NCBI RefSeq assembly: GCF_017815135.1
Contig: NZ_JAGJCF010000014.1
Coordinates: 62,001 to 126,000 of the forward strand
Direction: 5' to 3'
Length of the DNA stretch: 64,000 nucleotides
From: Jiella mangrovi
Lineage (GTDB): Bacteria > Pseudomonadota > Alphaproteobacteria > Rhizobiales > Rhizobiaceae
The notes beneath the pieces were generated by a model, which was given only the letters and a program-made list of their open reading frames with translations, was not told the origin of the DNA and searched no databases. Position 1 is the stretch's first letter. Every line of letters starts with the position of its first letter. Shown piece by piece: positions 52,572 through 61,432 of this stretch. Position numbers and translations under genes: made by a program.

Positions 52572-53291
52572 TCACGTCGATCCGCCCCACCGCCAGACCG
52601 CGACGCGCTTGATCTCCTGATCCTCCAGCGCCCGGCTGACGGGCACGCGGTATTCGGCGAGCTGTTCGAGCCGTTCTCGCGGAAGATAGGCCCGGCCGGG
52701 ATCGCCGACGAGCACCATGAGGCCGCAGGCGGTGAGCCGATCGAACCAGGGCGTGACGGCGGCGGCCATGTGGCGGTCGTAAAAGACGTCGCCGGCGAGA
52801 ACGAGATCGGCCGAGACGTCACGTCCGACGAGGTTTTCGCCGCTGAAGGTGATCGGCCCGCCGGCCCCGATCGTCGGGTTCGCCGCCAGATTGAGGCGAA
52901 GCGCCGTCTCGGCGAAGGGGTCGATGTCGGCGGCAATGACCGATCTCGCGCCGGCGATGGCGCTGGCGATCGCGACGAGGCCGGAGCCCGAGGCGAAATC
53001 GACGACGGAGCGGCGAGCGACAGTCTCGGGATGGTCGAGAACATAGCGGGCGAGCCCCTGGCCACCGGCCCAGGCAAAGGCCCAGAAGGGCGGTGGCAGG
53101 CCGATCTCGGCAAGTTCCTCCTCGGTCTTCTGCCACAGCTCATGAGCCTCCGAGGCGAGATGCAGCGCGACCTCCGTCACATGCGGCGGGTTCGTGACGG
53201 CCGTGTTTTCGAGGATGAAGGCCTCCGCCCGCCCGGGATCGAGGCGGCCAGCAGACGCTCCCTTGCCCTTCGTCACCTCGCCGTTTCCCAT
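52572..53291 (-). CDS. Class I SAM-dependent methyltransferase, ETFB-lysine-methyltransferase-like
   Basis: The product has about 239 residues; the start may be ATG 53291 or a GTG about 15 bases in. It begins with a short Lys/Gly-rich stretch, then FILENTAVTNPPHVTEVALHLASEAHELW. The segment LPPPFWAFAWAGGQGLARYVLDHP, SAM motif I VVDFASGSGLVAIASAIAGA, acidic AADIDPFA and the post-motif LVLAGDVFYDRHMA match the METTL20-like family. That family methylates lysines on electron-transfer-flavoprotein beta in Alphaproteobacteria. Single gene. Confidence 0.85.
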   Translation of the reverse strand: MGNGEVTKGKGASAGRLDPGRAEAFILENTAVTNPPHVTEVALHLASEAHELWQKTEEELAEIGLPPPFWAFAWAGGQGLARYVLDHPETVARRSVVDFASGSGLVAIASAIAGARSVIAADIDPFAETALRLNLAANPTIGAGGPITFSGENLVGRDVSADLVLAGDVFYDRHMAAAVTPWFDRLTACGLMVLVGDPGRAYLPRERLEQLAEYRVPVSRALEDQEIKRVAVWRWGGST

Positions 53292-53413
53292 CCTCTTTGC
53301 CGAAGCGTTGGAAGCTTCACCGGTTTCGCCGCCGGGCGTCCCACCATCGAAGCCGGCCGACCGCTGCGACAGGCCTTTGTCATGAAACGACCGCCCTGTC
53401 GCCAGTGGCCTGG

Positions 53414-53460
53414 AGCATGATCTTGAAAAAGGGGGAACCGGTTTTCGGAAAAGATCATGC
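53414..53460. repeat. Palindromic repeat, family C (GCATGATCTT..AAGATCATGC)
   Basis: Outer arms GCATGATCTT and AAGATCATGC enclose GAAAAAGGGGGAACCGGTTTTCGGAA. This is a standard short intergenic palindrome of Hyphomicrobiales. It lies immediately before composite repeat A5. Confidence 0.8.
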
Positions 53461-53506
53461 CTCGACCAGAAGATAGAGCGGGAGGGTTAGCGAAGCTTAG
53501 TGTGCA

Positions 53507-53740
53507 CGACATTTTCGTCGAACGGCGCATATCGAGTGCCTGACAGTCTGAGATCAGGCGTCCGCTTTCATCGCGCTCGTCATGCTCGGGCTCCGTCCCG
53601 AGCATCCAGTGCGCCGTTTAAGCTTCTGTTGTGTCGAACGTTTCTCGATTCTCGGGACGGGGTCCGAGAATGACGAAGCGTCGAGTGATACGCCTTCTCG
53701 ATCAAGTCGTGGCCGGCCCTCGAGGATCGTGTCATGCACC
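53507..53740 (-). repeat. Long composite repeat, copy A5 (inverted relative to A1/A2)
   Basis: Read on the minus strand it has the flank GACTTGATCGAGAAGGCGT, hairpin ATTCTCGGA-CCCCGT-CCCGAGAAT, shared spacer, hairpin ATGCTCGGG-ACGGAG-CCCGAGCAT and the terminal CGATATGCGCCGTTCGACGA. One stem and one loop carry a single change each. It ends just before the hydrolase gene. Confidence 0.78.
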
Positions 53741-53773
53741 GTGAGCGCAGCTCATATCCATCCCGCTCTGGCG

Positions 53774-54928
53774 ATGGACAAGCCCGTTCGCGGCGACATC
53801 TTTGCGGCAACGATCATGACAAAGGGCGAGGCCTTGGCATCCTTTGACCGCGAACCCACCGGCACAGAAGGGCCGACGCCCGGTGTCACCTTCCGCAGGA
53901 CCGGCAAGGCCGGCCGCATCAGGCTGAACAAGCCGAAGTCGCTGAACGCCCTCGACCACGAGATGGCGCTGGCGATCCATGCCGCGCTCGACGAATGGGC
54001 GAAGGACGACGCGGTGAAACTCGTCGTCATCGATGCGGTCGGCGACAAGGCATTTTGCGCCGGCGGCGACATCGCCGCGCTCTACCATGCCGGGCGGGCG
54101 GGCGATTACCAATCGGCCCGGCGCTTCTTTGCCGACGAATACCGGATGAACCGGGCGATCGCGCGCTATCCCAAGCCCTATGTCGCGATGATGGACGGCA
54201 TCGTCATGGGCGGCGGCGTCGGGCTGTCGGCCCATGGCGACCTTCGGATCGTCACCGAGCGCTCGATGGTGGCGATGCCCGAATGCGGCATCGGGCTGAT
54301 CCCCGATGTCGGCGGGACCTTGGTTCTGGCGAACGCGCCCGGCCGGCTCGGCGAATATCTCGGCCTGACCGGTTTTCGCATGAAGGCCGCCGACGCGATA
54401 TTAGCCGGCTTCGCCGATCGGTTTCTGTTGTCATCGAAGATCGCCGAAGCGATCGCGCGGCTGGAGGAGACCGGTGATCCGGCGGCGATCGCCGATCTCT
54501 ACGAGGCGCCGGAGGGCGGCGAGCTGGACGGCCGCATGGAATCGATCGACCGCTTGTTTGCGGGCGACGACGCGGCGGCGATCCTGACGGCGCTTTCGGT
54601 CGATGGCGGCGAGTTCGCCACGAAGACGGCAGAGACCATCCGCCGGGGCTCGCCATTGTCCGTCGCGGTGACGCTGGAGCTCGTGCGCGCCGCACGCGCC
54701 GACCCGGCGATCGAGACGTCGCTCGCCCGGGAATATCGCTATACTTACCGGGCGCAGACGCAAGGCGACATTCTGGAGGGCACGCGGGCGGCGGTGATCG
54801 ACAAGGACAGGGCGCCGCGATGGCCGGTTCAGCGGATCGAGGATCTGCCGCGCCAGAAGGTCGAGGCGATGCTGGCGCCGCTCGGCAAGGACGAGCTGAC
54901 ATTCGACGAAAAAGCCGAAGAGGTCTGA
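53774..54928 (+). CDS. 3-hydroxyisobutyryl-CoA hydrolase (enoyl-CoA hydratase/isomerase family)
   Basis: The product is 384 residues from ATG 53774; ATG 53816 (370 residues) is an equally plausible start. Frame further upstream is repeat DNA. Crotonase-fold motifs are GRIRLNKPKSLNAL, the oxyanion loop FCAGGDIAAL, and PYVAMMDGIVMGGGVGLSAHGDLRIVTERSMVAMPECGIGLIPDVGG, where the Glu and Asp match the HIBCH catalytic pair. Length and the C-terminal helical part fit HIBCH rather than short enoyl-CoA hydratases. It acts in valine degradation, releasing 3-hydroxyisobutyrate for the dehydrogenase encoded directly downstream. Confidence 0.9.
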   Translation: MDKPVRGDIFAATIMTKGEALASFDREPTGTEGPTPGVTFRRTGKAGRIRLNKPKSLNALDHEMALAIHAALDEWAKDDAVKLVVIDAVGDKAFCAGGDIAALYHAGRAGDYQSARRFFADEYRMNRAIARYPKPYVAMMDGIVMGGGVGLSAHGDLRIVTERSMVAMPECGIGLIPDVGGTLVLANAPGRLGEYLGLTGFRMKAADAILAGFADRFLLSSKIAEAIARLEETGDPAAIADLYEAPEGGELDGRMESIDRLFAGDDAAAILTALSVDGGEFATKTAETIRRGSPLSVAVTLELVRAARADPAIETSLAREYRYTYRAQTQGDILEGTRAAVIDKDRAPRWPVQRIEDLPRQKVEAMLAPLGKDELTFDEKAEEV

Positions 54929-54986
54929 AGCAAGGCCGGCGGCACGAGCGCCGCCGGTGCAGCACATGAAAGACGGGAGGAAAGTC

Positions 54987-55847
54987 ATGAAGATCGGATT
55001 CATCGGGCTCGGCAATATGGGCGCGCCGATGGCGAAGAACCTTGGCGAGGCCGGCCATGACGTGACCGGCTTCGACACGGCGGGCGTTACCGTCGAGGGC
55101 GTGAGCCCGGCCGCGACGATGGAGGCCGCCGTCGAGGGCCAGGAGGTGATCGTCACCATGCTGCCGAACGGCGCGATCGTGCGGACGGTGCATGAGGCGA
55201 TCGTCGCGGCGGCCGACCCCGAAACGCTGGTCATCGACTGTTCGACCATCGACGTCGAGAGCGCCCGGGCGGTGCACGACCTTGCCGGCGAAAAGGGGCT
55301 GATGTCCCTCGACGCGCCGGTCTCGGGCGGCACCGGGGGCGCGGCTGCCGGCACGCTGACCTTCATGGTCGGCGGCTCGGACGCCGCCTTTGCCAAGGGC
55401 CGGCCGCTCTTCGACATCATGGGCGCGAAGGCCGTGCATTGCGGCCCGGCCGGCGCCGGCCAGGCGGCCAAGATCTGCAACAACATGATCCTCGGCATCT
55501 CGATGATCGGCGTCTGCGAGGCGTTTCACCTCGCCGACAGGCTCGGCCTCGACCGCCAGGCGATGTTCGACGTCGCCTCGACCTCGTCGGGCTCCTGCTG
55601 GTCGCTCAACACCTATTGCCCGGCGCCGGGCGTTGGCCCGGAAAGCCCGGCCGACCGGGACTACAGGCCGGGATTTGCCGCCGAACTCATGCTGAAGGAT
55701 CTCGACCTGTCGCAGACGGCGGCCGAAAAGAACGGCGCGGCGACGGAGCTGGGGCGGCACGCGCGGGATATCTACGAGCGCTTCGTGGGGGCCGGCGGGA
55801 GGGGGAAGGACTTTTCGGCGATATTGGAGCGGCTCGGCGCGGGGTGA
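54987..55847 (+). CDS. mmsB: 3-hydroxyisobutyrate dehydrogenase
   Basis: The product is 286 residues from ATG 54987, with GGAGG six bases upstream. Dinucleotide motif MKIGFIGLGNMGAPMAKNL, substrate motif LDAPVSGGTGGAAAGTLTFMVGG and catalytic Lys162 in GAGQAAKICNNMILG are all classical. The C-terminal part has SSGSCWSLNTYCPAPGVGPESPADRDYRPGF, diagnostic for this enzyme. It oxidises 3-hydroxyisobutyrate to methylmalonate semialdehyde with NAD+. It forms a pair with the upstream hydrolase gene. Confidence 0.95.
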   Translation: MKIGFIGLGNMGAPMAKNLGEAGHDVTGFDTAGVTVEGVSPAATMEAAVEGQEVIVTMLPNGAIVRTVHEAIVAAADPETLVIDCSTIDVESARAVHDLAGEKGLMSLDAPVSGGTGGAAAGTLTFMVGGSDAAFAKGRPLFDIMGAKAVHCGPAGAGQAAKICNNMILGISMIGVCEAFHLADRLGLDRQAMFDVASTSSGSCWSLNTYCPAPGVGPESPADRDYRPGFAAELMLKDLDLSQTAAEKNGAATELGRHARDIYERFVGAGGRGKDFSAILERLGAG

Positions 55848-55947
55848 ACGTTGCACCGCCGCGGCCGATCCCAACGGAACTCGAACGGGTCGATGACCTT
55901 CGAGCAGCTTGCGATGCCGTCTGCGTTGGGAATGCCAGCCCCTACGG

Positions 55948-56080
55948 CTTCGTCATTCTCGGCCACCGTGCCGAGAATCTAGGGATCGTGAGGCGGGGCA
56001 GGCTTCAGTAGAGTGGGCGGGAGCGATGACTGCAGAGGCCGTCGCCCCTGGATTCTCGGGACGGGGCCCGAGAACGACGC
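55948..56080. repeat. Double-hairpin repeat, copy A6
   Basis: The left hairpin is ATTCTCGGC-CACCGT-GCCGAGAAT and the right arm is ATTCTCGGG-ACGGGG-CCCGAGAAC. The left stem has a compensatory GGC/GCC change from GGG/CCC. The remainder of 55848-56373 contains no recognised element. Confidence 0.75.
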
Positions 56081-56373
56081 CGTGTTTGAGCCTTGGCCCC
56101 TCTCTGGCAGACGGCCTTGGTGCTGGCTTGCTGACAAAGCATGTGCCGATGGAAATCCCCTGGCGGCGGGCCCGACAGTCCGAGGCGACGAATGGCCGAT
56201 GGGCTCGTTCGCCGACCGTGACAGGCGATGGGGGGCGCCGCGAGAGGGGCAGCGCCTGCACAGCATTTGACCATCGGCGCGAAATGCCGTTCCATCTGGC
56301 AAACGGCCGGTCGCTTGCCCATGTCTCGGCGGGGAAGCGGCGCTGAGGCACAGTATTGAAGGACGAGGTTCCC

Positions 56374-57741
56374 ATGACCCCCGAAGACCTCAAGACCCTC
56401 CTTGCCCATGCCTCGCCGGCCCGTTCGGGCGATTTCCTCGCCGAAGTCGCGGCCGAGAGCCAGGAGGCGCGGGTGAAGGCGCAGCGAAGGCTGGCCGATA
56501 CGGGGCTCGCCGAAATCCTCGATACGCCGCTGATCGACCCCGAAACCTGCGAGGTTCAAAGGCTGATCATCGACCAGCACGATCCGGAAGCGTTTCGGCC
56601 GATTTCCGGGTTTTCGGTCGGCCAGTTCCGCGACTGGCTCCTGTCGGACGAGGCGACGGGCGAGGCGATCGCGGCTCTGAAATGGGCGCTGACGCCGGAG
56701 ATCGTCGCGGCCGTCTCGAAGATCTGCCGCAATCAGGATCTCATCGCCATCGCAAAGAAGCGGCCGGTGGTGACGAAGTTCCGAACGACGGTGGGGCTGC
56801 CGGGACATCTTGCGGTGCGCGTTCAGCCCAACCATCCGACCGACGATGCCAAGGGCGTGGCCGCCTCGATTCTCGACGGGCTCGCCTTCGGCTGCGGTGA
56901 CGCCGTCATCGGCATCAATCCGGCGACGGACAGCCCCTCGGCCATGCGCCGGTTGCTCGAACTGATCGAGGAATTGCGCCTGAAGCTCGACTGCCCGATG
57001 CAGTCCTGCGTGCTCGCCCATGTGACGACGGCGATCGACTGCATGAGCCGGGGCGCGCCGGTCGATCTCGTCTTCCAGTCGATCGCGGGGTCGCAGAAGG
57101 CTAATTCCTCCTTCGGCATCTCGCTTTCCATGCTCAAGGAGGCGCAGGACGCTGCAAAATCCCTCAAGCGGGGGACGATCGGCGAGGATGTGATGTATTT
57201 CGAGACCGGGCAGGGCGCGGCGCTTTCGGCCAACGCCCATTTCGGCATCGACCAGCAGACCATGGAAGCGCGGGCCTATGCCGTCGCGCGGGCCTTCGAT
57301 CCGCTGCTCGTCAACACTGTCGTCGGCTTCATCGGCCCGGAATATCTCTATGACGGCAAGGAGATCACGCGAGCGGGGCTGGAGGACCATTTCTGCGGCA
57401 AGCTGCTCGGCGTGCCGATGGGGGTGGACGTCTGCTACACCAACCATGCCGAGGCCGATCAGGACGACATGGACAATCTGTTGACGCTACTCGCCGTGGC
57501 CGGCGTCAATTTCGTCATGGGCGTGCCGGGTTCCGACGACATCATGCTGAACTACCAGTCCACCTCCTATCACGACGCGGCCTATGTCCGCCGGGCGATG
57601 GGGCTGAAGCCGGCGCCGGAATTCGAGGCTTGGCTGAAGAGTGTCGGGGTGTTCGACGAGGAAGGCTTCCTCCTGCCCGAGGCAAGGCGGGGCGATGCCG
57701 GGCTTATCGCCAGATCGAAGCTTCTGGAAGCTGCGGAGTGA
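56374..57741 (+). CDS. eutB: Ethanolamine ammonia-lyase, large subunit
   Basis: The product is 455 residues from ATG 56374; GAGG lies about six bases upstream, and a TTG at 56356 is less likely. The sequence follows EutB throughout: ARSGDFLAEVAAESQEARVKAQRRLAD, GLPGHLAVRVQPNHPTDDAKGVAASILDGLAFGCGDAVIGINPATDS, SQKANSSFGISLSMLKEAQDA, MYFETGQGAALSANAH and GVPMGVDVCYTNHAEADQDDMD. With EutC it forms the adenosylcobalamin-dependent enzyme that turns ethanolamine into acetaldehyde and ammonia. eutC follows at once. No microcompartment, EutA reactivase or transporter gene is present in the window. Confidence 0.97.
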   Translation: MTPEDLKTLLAHASPARSGDFLAEVAAESQEARVKAQRRLADTGLAEILDTPLIDPETCEVQRLIIDQHDPEAFRPISGFSVGQFRDWLLSDEATGEAIAALKWALTPEIVAAVSKICRNQDLIAIAKKRPVVTKFRTTVGLPGHLAVRVQPNHPTDDAKGVAASILDGLAFGCGDAVIGINPATDSPSAMRRLLELIEELRLKLDCPMQSCVLAHVTTAIDCMSRGAPVDLVFQSIAGSQKANSSFGISLSMLKEAQDAAKSLKRGTIGEDVMYFETGQGAALSANAHFGIDQQTMEARAYAVARAFDPLLVNTVVGFIGPEYLYDGKEITRAGLEDHFCGKLLGVPMGVDVCYTNHAEADQDDMDNLLTLLAVAGVNFVMGVPGSDDIMLNYQSTSYHDAAYVRRAMGLKPAPEFEAWLKSVGVFDEEGFLLPEARRGDAGLIARSKLLEAAE

Positions 57742-57746
57742 GTGCG

Positions 57747-58562
57747 ATGTCGTCCGACGAAACGCCCGCCACCGCCATCGCCACGACGGAGCAGAGCGAA
57801 CATCCCCTCAAGCGGCTGCGGGACTTCACCGAAGCGCGCATCGGCCTCGGACGGCGCGGCGCGGGGCTGCCGACGGCGGCGCATCTCGATTTCGCCGAGG
57901 ACCACGCCAAGGCCCGCGACGCGGTGCATTCGGATTTTGCGGCCGAGGCGATCGCTTCGGCACTCGAAGAGGCCGGCTATGACACGCTGCCGGTGAAGAG
58001 CCAGGCCGGCGACCGCGCGACCTACCTGAGGCGTCCCGATCTCGGCCGGCTGGTGGCGGACAATTCGCGAGACGCACTGACAGCCGCCGAGGGCGGGCCC
58101 TTCGACCTTGTCCTGATCCTGGCCGACGGCTTGTCCGCAACGGCTGTCAACGCCCATGGCGCGACGGTGGCGGTCGGGGTCCTCAAGGCGCTGCCGCAAG
58201 ACTGGCGGATCGCCCCGGTGGTGATCGCGGCCGGCGCCCGCGTCGCTTTGTCCGACCCGATCGGCGAAGCCGTCAGGGCGAAGATCGCGCTGATGCTGGT
58301 CGGCGAACGGCCGGGCCTTTCGGCCGCAAACAGCCTCGGCGCCTATCTCACCTTCGATCCGAAACCCGGCCGCTCGGATGCCGACCGCAACTGCGTCTCC
58401 AACATCCGCCCGGCCGGCCTCGACCCCCAGAAAGCCGGAGAAAAGCTGGCAGCGCTGGTGATGCGCTCCGCCGAGCTGCAGCTTTCCGGCACCGGGCTGA
58501 AGGACGACGCCGACGATCGGCTGACCGCCGACGGCGACGACACGCCTCGCATCGGCTCCTGA
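57747..58562 (+). CDS. eutC: Ethanolamine ammonia-lyase, small subunit
   Basis: The product is 271 residues from ATG 57747, with GGAG eight bases upstream; a GTG at 57738 overlapping the eutB stop is also in frame. EutC features are LKRLRDFTEARIGLGRRGAGLPTAAHLDFAEDHAKARDAVH, LILADGLSATAVNAHG and ARVALSDPIGEAVRAKIALMLVGERPGLSAANSLGAYLTFDPKPGRSDADRNCVSNIRPAGL. The C-terminal 15 residues are Asp/Thr-rich and variable. It contributes to the cobalamin-binding interface. Confidence 0.96.
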   Translation: MSSDETPATAIATTEQSEHPLKRLRDFTEARIGLGRRGAGLPTAAHLDFAEDHAKARDAVHSDFAAEAIASALEEAGYDTLPVKSQAGDRATYLRRPDLGRLVADNSRDALTAAEGGPFDLVLILADGLSATAVNAHGATVAVGVLKALPQDWRIAPVVIAAGARVALSDPIGEAVRAKIALMLVGERPGLSAANSLGAYLTFDPKPGRSDADRNCVSNIRPAGLDPQKAGEKLAALVMRSAELQLSGTGLKDDADDRLTADGDDTPRIGS

Positions 58563-58867
58563 TTCGGTGTCCGCCCGGCTGCCGTGATTGCGGGTGAGCC
58601 TTCGGCGTCTTTACCTCCCTTCCGTGCACCATCACGGCAAATTCTCCGCGGCCGAGGTTTGAAGCGGCGGCTTTGCAACACATCTAAGGAAGCGACGGCC
58701 GGCGCCGCCTGAAGGGCACGCCGGCCGTCGCTGCGCTTGCCAGAACCTTCCTTGACGAGGCCGGCCCGCCAGAGATGGCCCGGCACAGCGGCGATGAGAC
58801 GGCGGCAATCTTGAAACGACGCGGCTCGGACCGGCACACGGCCGGTTTTGCCGAAGGGAGTTGACAC
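58563..58867. promoter_or_regulatory. Leader region of the TerC-family gene with a 14-base perfect inverted repeat
   Basis: About 300 bases. AGCGACGGCCGGCG (58691-58704) and CGCCGGCCGTCGCT (58719-58732) pair perfectly around a 14-base loop. There is no following T run, so it is either a factor-dependent terminator of eutBC or a leader structure. TerC/Alx genes elsewhere can carry the yybP-ykoY manganese riboswitch, but its conserved sequence was not recognised here. Confidence 0.45.
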
Positions 58868-59908
58868 TTGGAAGATCTCTTCACGGCTTCGTCGGGCAAC
58901 GGCTCCGTTCCGTTGTTTGTCTGGCTCGCAACCATCGGCGGTATCGCCGGTCTCTTCCTGTTCGACTTTCTTACCCATGTCAGAAAGGCCCATGAGCCGA
59001 GTTTCAAGGAAGCGGCCATCTGGTCCGTCTTTTATGTCGCGCTCGCCTGCATTTTCGGCGGCGGCGTCTTTCTGTTCTGGGACCATACCCACGGCGTCGA
59101 GTTCTTTGCCGGCTTCATCACCGAAAAGAGCCTGTCGGTCGACAATCTCTTCGTCTTCGTCATCATCATGCAGGCCTTCCGGGTGCCGGGGGAGGACCAG
59201 CAGAAAGCGCTTCTGATCGGCATCGTCCTCGCCCTGATCCTGCGCGGCATCTTCATCGCCATCGGCGCCGCGGCGATCGAACGGTTCTCCTGGGTCTTCT
59301 ACATCTTCGGCGCCTTCCTCCTGTGGACCGCCTACAAGCTGGCAAAGGACAGCTTTTCCGGCCACAAGAAGACCGACGAGGAATACAAGCCGAACGCCTT
59401 CGTGAAGTGGTTCCAGAGCCACCTGCCGGTCACCTCCGATTTCCATGGCAACGCCATCACGGTGAAACTCGACGGCAAGCGCCACTTCACGCCGATGATG
59501 ATCGTCATCATCGCCCTCGGCATGACCGACATCCTGTTCGCGCTCGATTCGATTCCGGCGATCTACGGCCTGACCGATGCGCCCTACATCGTCTTCACCG
59601 CCAACGCCTTCGCGTTGCTGGGGCTGCTGCAGCTCTACTTCCTCTTGGGCGGCCTGCTCGATCGGCTGGTCTATCTGGGCGTCGGTCTCGCCCTCGTCCT
59701 CGGCTTCATCGGCGTGAAGCTGATCTTCCATGCGCTGGAGGAAAACTCGCTCGGTTTCATCAATGGCGGGCAGCCGATCGAAGGGCTGCCGCATATCTCG
59801 ACCCTGTTTTCGCTGGGCGTCATCGTCGGCATTCTGGCGATCACGACGATCGCCAGTCTCCTGAAGAGCCGTTCGATGGGCGCGTCCTCCAAGACGCCGT
59901 CGCAATGA
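58868..59908 (+). CDS. TerC/Alx-family membrane protein
   Basis: The product is 346 residues from a TTG at 58868, preceded by GGGAG. About nine membrane helices are seen. Family motifs are FFAGFITEKSLSVDNLFVFVIIMQAF, which contains the conserved Asp-Asn pair, and MIVIIALGMTDILFALDSIPAIYGLT, with the second pair of membrane acidic residues. The linker GHKKTDEEYKPNAFVKWFQSHLPV is cytoplasmic. Alx/TerC proteins are linked by literature to manganese or calcium export and to tellurite or alkaline response. The gene is a single transcription unit before the ATP synthase operon. Confidence 0.92.
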   Translation: MEDLFTASSGNGSVPLFVWLATIGGIAGLFLFDFLTHVRKAHEPSFKEAAIWSVFYVALACIFGGGVFLFWDHTHGVEFFAGFITEKSLSVDNLFVFVIIMQAFRVPGEDQQKALLIGIVLALILRGIFIAIGAAAIERFSWVFYIFGAFLLWTAYKLAKDSFSGHKKTDEEYKPNAFVKWFQSHLPVTSDFHGNAITVKLDGKRHFTPMMIVIIALGMTDILFALDSIPAIYGLTDAPYIVFTANAFALLGLLQLYFLLGGLLDRLVYLGVGLALVLGFIGVKLIFHALEENSLGFINGGQPIEGLPHISTLFSLGVIVGILAITTIASLLKSRSMGASSKTPSQ

Positions 59909-60053
59909 GCGCGCCGGCGCGTCCCGCCGGCTTGTTTGAACTGGCCGATCCTGCGAAGGGCTGGGTGATAAGCTTTCGGCCGTGCGCCGCAGAGGCGCCC
60001 GGCGCCCCGAACCGGCGCCCCGAACCGGCAACGTGACGAGGAAACCGACGATC

Positions 60054-60473
60054 TTGGCAGACAAAGAGACGGCAGGAGGCGGCGAGGAAGCCAAGGCGAT
60101 GGTGCCCGCCCCGGGCGATACGGACGCCTGGGACGCGCGGCGCGAAAAACTCGGAGCCAAACTCGCCGAACATCGCGCCCGCAACGCTTCGCAAGCCCAG
60201 AAAGAGCGCAGTCCCGGAACAACGCAGGGCATCGCCGAGGGTCTGAAGCTTGCGTCGGAGTTCGTCGCCGGCATCATCGTCGGTGCGGCGATCGGCTACG
60301 GAATCGACCAGCTGGCGGGAACCATGCCCTTTGGCCTGATCGTCTTCCTGATGATCGGCTTTGCCGCGGGGGTGAAAAACGTCCTCAGTTCGGTCTCGCC
60401 CAAGCCGTCTCCGCTGGCGAAAGCACCGCCGGTCACGAAGGACGCTTCCAGGGATAACGGCGAAAACCGATAG
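60054..60473 (+). CDS. atpI: ATP synthase accessory protein I
   Basis: The product is about 139 residues from TTG 60054; GTG 60033 is an alternative. A charged N-terminal half with [22 protein letters not shown] is followed by two helices, [24 protein letters not shown] and [20 protein letters not shown], the AtpI/Mg-transport-like pattern of Alphaproteobacteria. It is thought to help c-ring assembly. It is first in the F0 operon, about 100 bases before atpB. Confidence 0.88.
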   Translation: MADKETAGGGEEAKAMVPAPGDTDAWDARREKLGAKLAEHRARNASQAQKERSPGTTQGIAEGLKLASEFVAGIIVGAAIGYGIDQLAGTMPFGLIVFLMIGFAAGVKNVLSSVSPKPSPLAKAPPVTKDASRDNGENR

Positions 60474-60579
60474 AATCGGGCGTGAAACTCCACGAAGGGG
60501 TGTTGCTTCGTGTCTTAGAGGACGCTATGGGCAGAACGTCTTAATTCAGGCGCAGGCATTCGACGAAGGACCAGGCCGT

Positions 60580-61338
60580 TTGGCATACGACCCGACAGAT
60601 CCGATCCATCAGTTCCAGATCAACCGTATCGTGCCGATCCGGATCGGCGACTGGGATTTTTCCTTCACGAACTCCGCCCTGTTCATGGTGCTGACCGTCG
60701 CGGTCACCGCCGCGTTCCTGTATTACACGACGCGCGGGCGCGGCCTCGTCCCCTCGAGGGGGCAGTCGATCACCGAACTGACCTACGAGTTCACCGCCAA
60801 TATGCTGCGCGACGCCGCCGGCACGGCGGGGATGAAGTTCTTCCCCTTCGTCTTCTCGATCTTCATGTTCATCCTGGTCGCAAACCTCTTCGGCATGTTC
60901 CCGTATTTCTTCACGGTGACGAGCCATCTGATCGTGACCTTCGCTCTCGCCATGCTGGTGATGGCGGTCGTCGTGGGCTACGGCTTCACGAAGCACGGCC
61001 TGAAGTTCTTCAAGCTGTTCGTTCCCGAGGGCGTGCCGGGCATCCTGATGCCGCTGGTCGTCCTCATCGAGGTGGTGTCCTTCCTCTCGAGGCCGGTCTC
61101 GCTCTCGGTTCGTCTTTTCGCCAACATGCTGGCGGGTCACATCACGCTGAAGGTGTTCGCCGGCTTCATCGTTTCGCTGAGTGCTTTCGGCGCGCTGGGC
61201 ATCCTCGGCTCGATCCTGCCTCTCCTGATGGTCGTCGCGCTGACGGCGCTGGAGTTCCTGGTCGCCGCGCTGCAGGCCTATGTCTTCGCGGTGCTGACCT
61301 GCATGTATCTCAACGACGCAATCCACCCGGGCCACTGA
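60580..61338 (+). CDS. atpB: F0F1 ATP synthase subunit a
   Basis: The product is 252 residues from a TTG at 60580, with AAGGA nine bases upstream. It begins [16 protein letters not shown]. The essential helix contains the proton-channel Arg in [14 protein letters not shown]. The C-terminal helix ends [23 protein letters not shown]. It is an inner-membrane stator subunit forming the two half channels against the c-ring. The order atpI-B-E-b'-F, without F1 genes, is usual for this bacterial class. Confidence 0.97.
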   Translation: MAYDPTDPIHQFQINRIVPIRIGDWDFSFTNSALFMVLTVAVTAAFLYYTTRGRGLVPSRGQSITELTYEFTANMLRDAAGTAGMKFFPFVFSIFMFILVANLFGMFPYFFTVTSHLIVTFALAMLVMAVVVGYGFTKHGLKFFKLFVPEGVPGILMPLVVLIEVVSFLSRPVSLSVRLFANMLAGHITLKVFAGFIVSLSAFGALGILGSILPLLMVVALTALEFLVAALQAYVFAVLTCMYLNDAIHPGH

Positions 61339-61432
61339 TCGTTTCTTCGCAGATCCGGTCCGGTCCCTTCGCCTGGGCGCGGTGGCGCCCGAACAACCGC
61401 CGATATCAAACCCGTTCAAAGGAGTAGTCAAC

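Noticed and set aside
56081-56373. Cobalamin riboswitch before eutB
   Set aside because: No B12-box-like sequence or convincing fold could be recognised by eye. A covariance-model search would decide.
58563-58867. yybP-ykoY manganese riboswitch before the TerC gene
   Set aside because: The conserved loop sequences of that class were not found, only an unrelated perfect hairpin.
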